Under the pieces are notes generated by a model that did not search any database, was not told where the DNA came from, and was given only the letters and a program-made list of their open reading frames with translations. This document shows, one piece after another, positions 62,450 through 64,000 of a stretch of 64,000 nucleotides of DNA; within the stretch, counting starts at the first letter, position 1, and each line of letters opens with the position of its first letter. The DNA lies in NCBI RefSeq assembly GCF_003710905.1, contig NZ_RHHV01000021.1, forward strand, positions 1 to 64,000, read 5' to 3'. Made by a program: the position numbers and the translations under genes. Source of the stretch: Brevibacillus parabrevis. GTDB taxonomy: Bacteria > Bacillota > Bacilli > Brevibacillales > Brevibacillaceae.

Positions 62450-64000
62450 ATGAGAAACTATCAATGGATCAAGTGGCGGAAAGTCCTCCTCTGGGTAGCA
62501 GCCATCGCCTTTTTAACGATCGTGTTGTACACAGGAGGGCCGACTTACTGGTCAATCGCATTGGGCATCCTTGGCTTGCTGTTTCAATTGCTGTTTGCCG
62601 TTATGTTCATCATCATCCAGTTTGTTGCCCTGTTCTGGTTTTTGGCGCGTGGGCGGACGTATTGGATTTTGCCAGGGGAAACAGGAGCGACGTGGAATGA
62701 CTATCGCGGCAATCCGGAAATTGTGGAAAATGCTGAGCGAATCGTTACCTTGCTAAAGGGTGTGAAGGAATTTAAGGAAATGGGGGGCGAAGCGATCCGC
62801 GGTCTTTTGCTGTGCGGCCCACCGGGTACGGGCAAATCGTATCTCGCGCAGGTCATTGCCAACGAGGCCCAGGTTCCGTTTGCCTACGCCTCGGCCCCCA
62901 GTTTTCAAAACATGTTTTTCGGTGTCGGCAACCTGAAAGTCATGGGATTGTACAGAAAAGCGCGCAAACGCGCCAGGGAGTACGGCGCCTGCATCATCTT
63001 CATCGACGAGATCGACGCGATCGGCATGCAGCGCCAAGGGGGAATGGGCGGAGGCGGGATGCTGGGGATGGGCGGCACAGGCTTGTTGAATGAGCTGCTT
63101 TTGCAAATGGACCCGCCCAACCTCGACAGCTCGAAAATCGCCAAATTTTTGCGCTCCCTCGGTCTGCGCCGCAAAAAGGCTGAGCGCCCCGCCGTCATGA
63201 CGATTGCCGCCACAAACTTGCCGGACGTGCTCGATTCCGCGCTGTTGCGGCCCGGCCGTTTTGACAGACAACTGTGGGTCGACACTCCGGACTACAATGG
63301 ACGGATCGATATTTTCCAATATTATTTGGAAAAGGTGAAGCACGACGAATCTCTCAGCCCGGAACGTGCTGCTTTGGATACAATCGGCTACAGTCCTGCC
63401 CAGATCAAGCATATCGTCAATGAATCGGTCGTCATCGCCCACCAGCGTGGAGCGCAAAGCGCCAGCTACGACGACTTCCGGGTCGCCATGGAAACGTACG
63501 AGTGGGGATTGAAACAGCCGCTGCGCTCCATGAGTGAGGACGAAAAACGAAACGTAGCGTACCACGAGGCAGGTCATGCCGTCGCGCAATATTTGCTCAA
63601 GCCGCACGAACGGGTCTGGAAGGTGACGATCATTCGCCGCGGCGGCGCTCTTGGCCTGGCCGCAACCAAACCGACGCATGAGCGGTACAATCGCAGCGAC
63701 AGCGAAATTTTGGCTGCGATTCAGGTGTGCCTCGCTGCCAGAGCCGTCGAAGAAGAGTTTCTCGGCAAAAAATTGAACGGAGTCACCTCTGATTTGCAGC
63801 AAGCGACCGAGCTGGCAGGCGCTTATCTCGGCATGGTCGGCATGGGCGACGAGTTGTTCAGCTGGCTCGCTACAGGTGCCCGGCAGGAGGCGCTCAAAAC
63901 ACTTCGGCCAAAAATCAACGAACTGCTGCATGAGCAAATGAAACAGGTGAAGCAATTGGTGCGCCAATACGCCGATTTCGTGCACGCCATCGCGGAGGAG
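62450..64000 (+). CDS. FtsH-like membrane AAA+ zinc metalloprotease (3' end outside window)
   Basis: At least 517 codons, open to the window end. Two N-terminal membrane segments (about 9-28 and 34-65) precede an AAA+ domain: Walker A GPPGTGKS with Lys129, Walker B CIIFIDEIDAIG, second-region TIAATNLPDVLDSALLRPGR. The protease domain has the zinc motif H372-E-A-G-H376. By family it unfolds and degrades membrane or cytosolic proteins. It is unlike house-keeping FtsH in lacking the large extracytoplasmic loop and in having a Gly/Met-rich insert (about 194-210) and a basic insert before the arginine-finger region. AAAGGAAGTAGG precedes ATG 62450. Confidence 0.88.
   Translation, partial: MRNYQWIKWRKVLLWVAAIAFLTIVLYTGGPTYWSIALGILGLLFQLLFAVMFIIIQFVALFWFLARGRTYWILPGETGATWNDYRGNPEIVENAERIVTLLKGVKEFKEMGGEAIRGLLLCGPPGTGKSYLAQVIANEAQVPFAYASAPSFQNMFFGVGNLKVMGLYRKARKRAREYGACIIFIDEIDAIGMQRQGGMGGGGMLGMGGTGLLNELLLQMDPPNLDSSKIAKFLRSLGLRRKKAERPAVMTIAATNLPDVLDSALLRPGRFDRQLWVDTPDYNGRIDIFQYYLEKVKHDESLSPERAALDTIGYSPAQIKHIVNESVVIAHQRGAQSASYDDFRVAMETYEWGLKQPLRSMSEDEKRNVAYHEAGHAVAQYLLKPHERVWKVTIIRRGGALGLAATKPTHERYNRSDSEILAAIQVCLAARAVEEEFLGKKLNGVTSDLQQATELAGAYLGMVGMGDELFSWLATGARQEALKTLRPKINELLHEQMKQVKQLVRQYADFVHAIAEE

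Overview
The window looks like chromosome of a spore-forming Firmicute of the Brevibacillus/Paenibacillaceae type. Strong GGAGG ribosome sites, cre boxes, a Bacillus-style GlnK-GlnL/GlsA-GlnT cluster, sigma-54 operons and a KinA-like kinase behind a candidate sigma-H promoter all point there. Genus is inferred from gene content. No rRNA, tRNA, CRISPR array or insertion sequence was seen.

Layout. (1) 1-4160: the end of a polymorphic-toxin locus: a toxin with a CdiA-type tRNase tail, a likely immunity gene, then decayed toxin/immunity cassettes in visibly AT-rich DNA. (2) 4176-9443: gluconate use (gntP, gntK, RpiR-type regulator, short-type gnd); a shared operator-like sequence lies at the gntK and gnd promoters. 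(3) 9560-13420: a two-gene RNA repair cassette (Hen1 methyltransferase and Pnkp end-healing/sealing enzyme). (4) 13643-18578: glutamine use (glnT, glsA, glnK, glnL) with three GlnL-type direct repeats. (5) 18714-23421: a sigma-54 activator divergent from aldehyde and alcohol dehydrogenase genes. (6) 23590-26472: a large PAS histidine kinase. (7) 26679-33483: LacI regulator, sugar isomerase-like protein, Gfo/Idh/MocA oxidoreductase and an ABC sugar importer lacking its own ATPase. (8) 33604-33972: a small thioesterase. (9) 34305-52667: an insecticidal-type Tc toxin operon: a fused TcB-TcC protein, a TcA protein, a Hint-domain protein carrying a degenerate zinc-protease-like segment, and a small Cys-rich protein. 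(10) 52799-60244: aldo/keto reductase, a second sigma-54 activator, and a divergent four-gene 2-oxo acid dehydrogenase operon. (11) 60462-64000: a glutamate synthase-like flavoprotein, a small membrane protein and an FtsH-like membrane AAA+ protease cut by the window end.

The most unusual part is the Tc operon. TcA carries four copies of a roughly 60-residue module, and a fifth copy sits in the downstream Hint protein. This ties that protein to the toxin and suggests an undescribed accessory component. A second theme is regulatory: both sigma-54 operons have a cre box directly next to the -24 element and repeat-type enhancer sites upstream.
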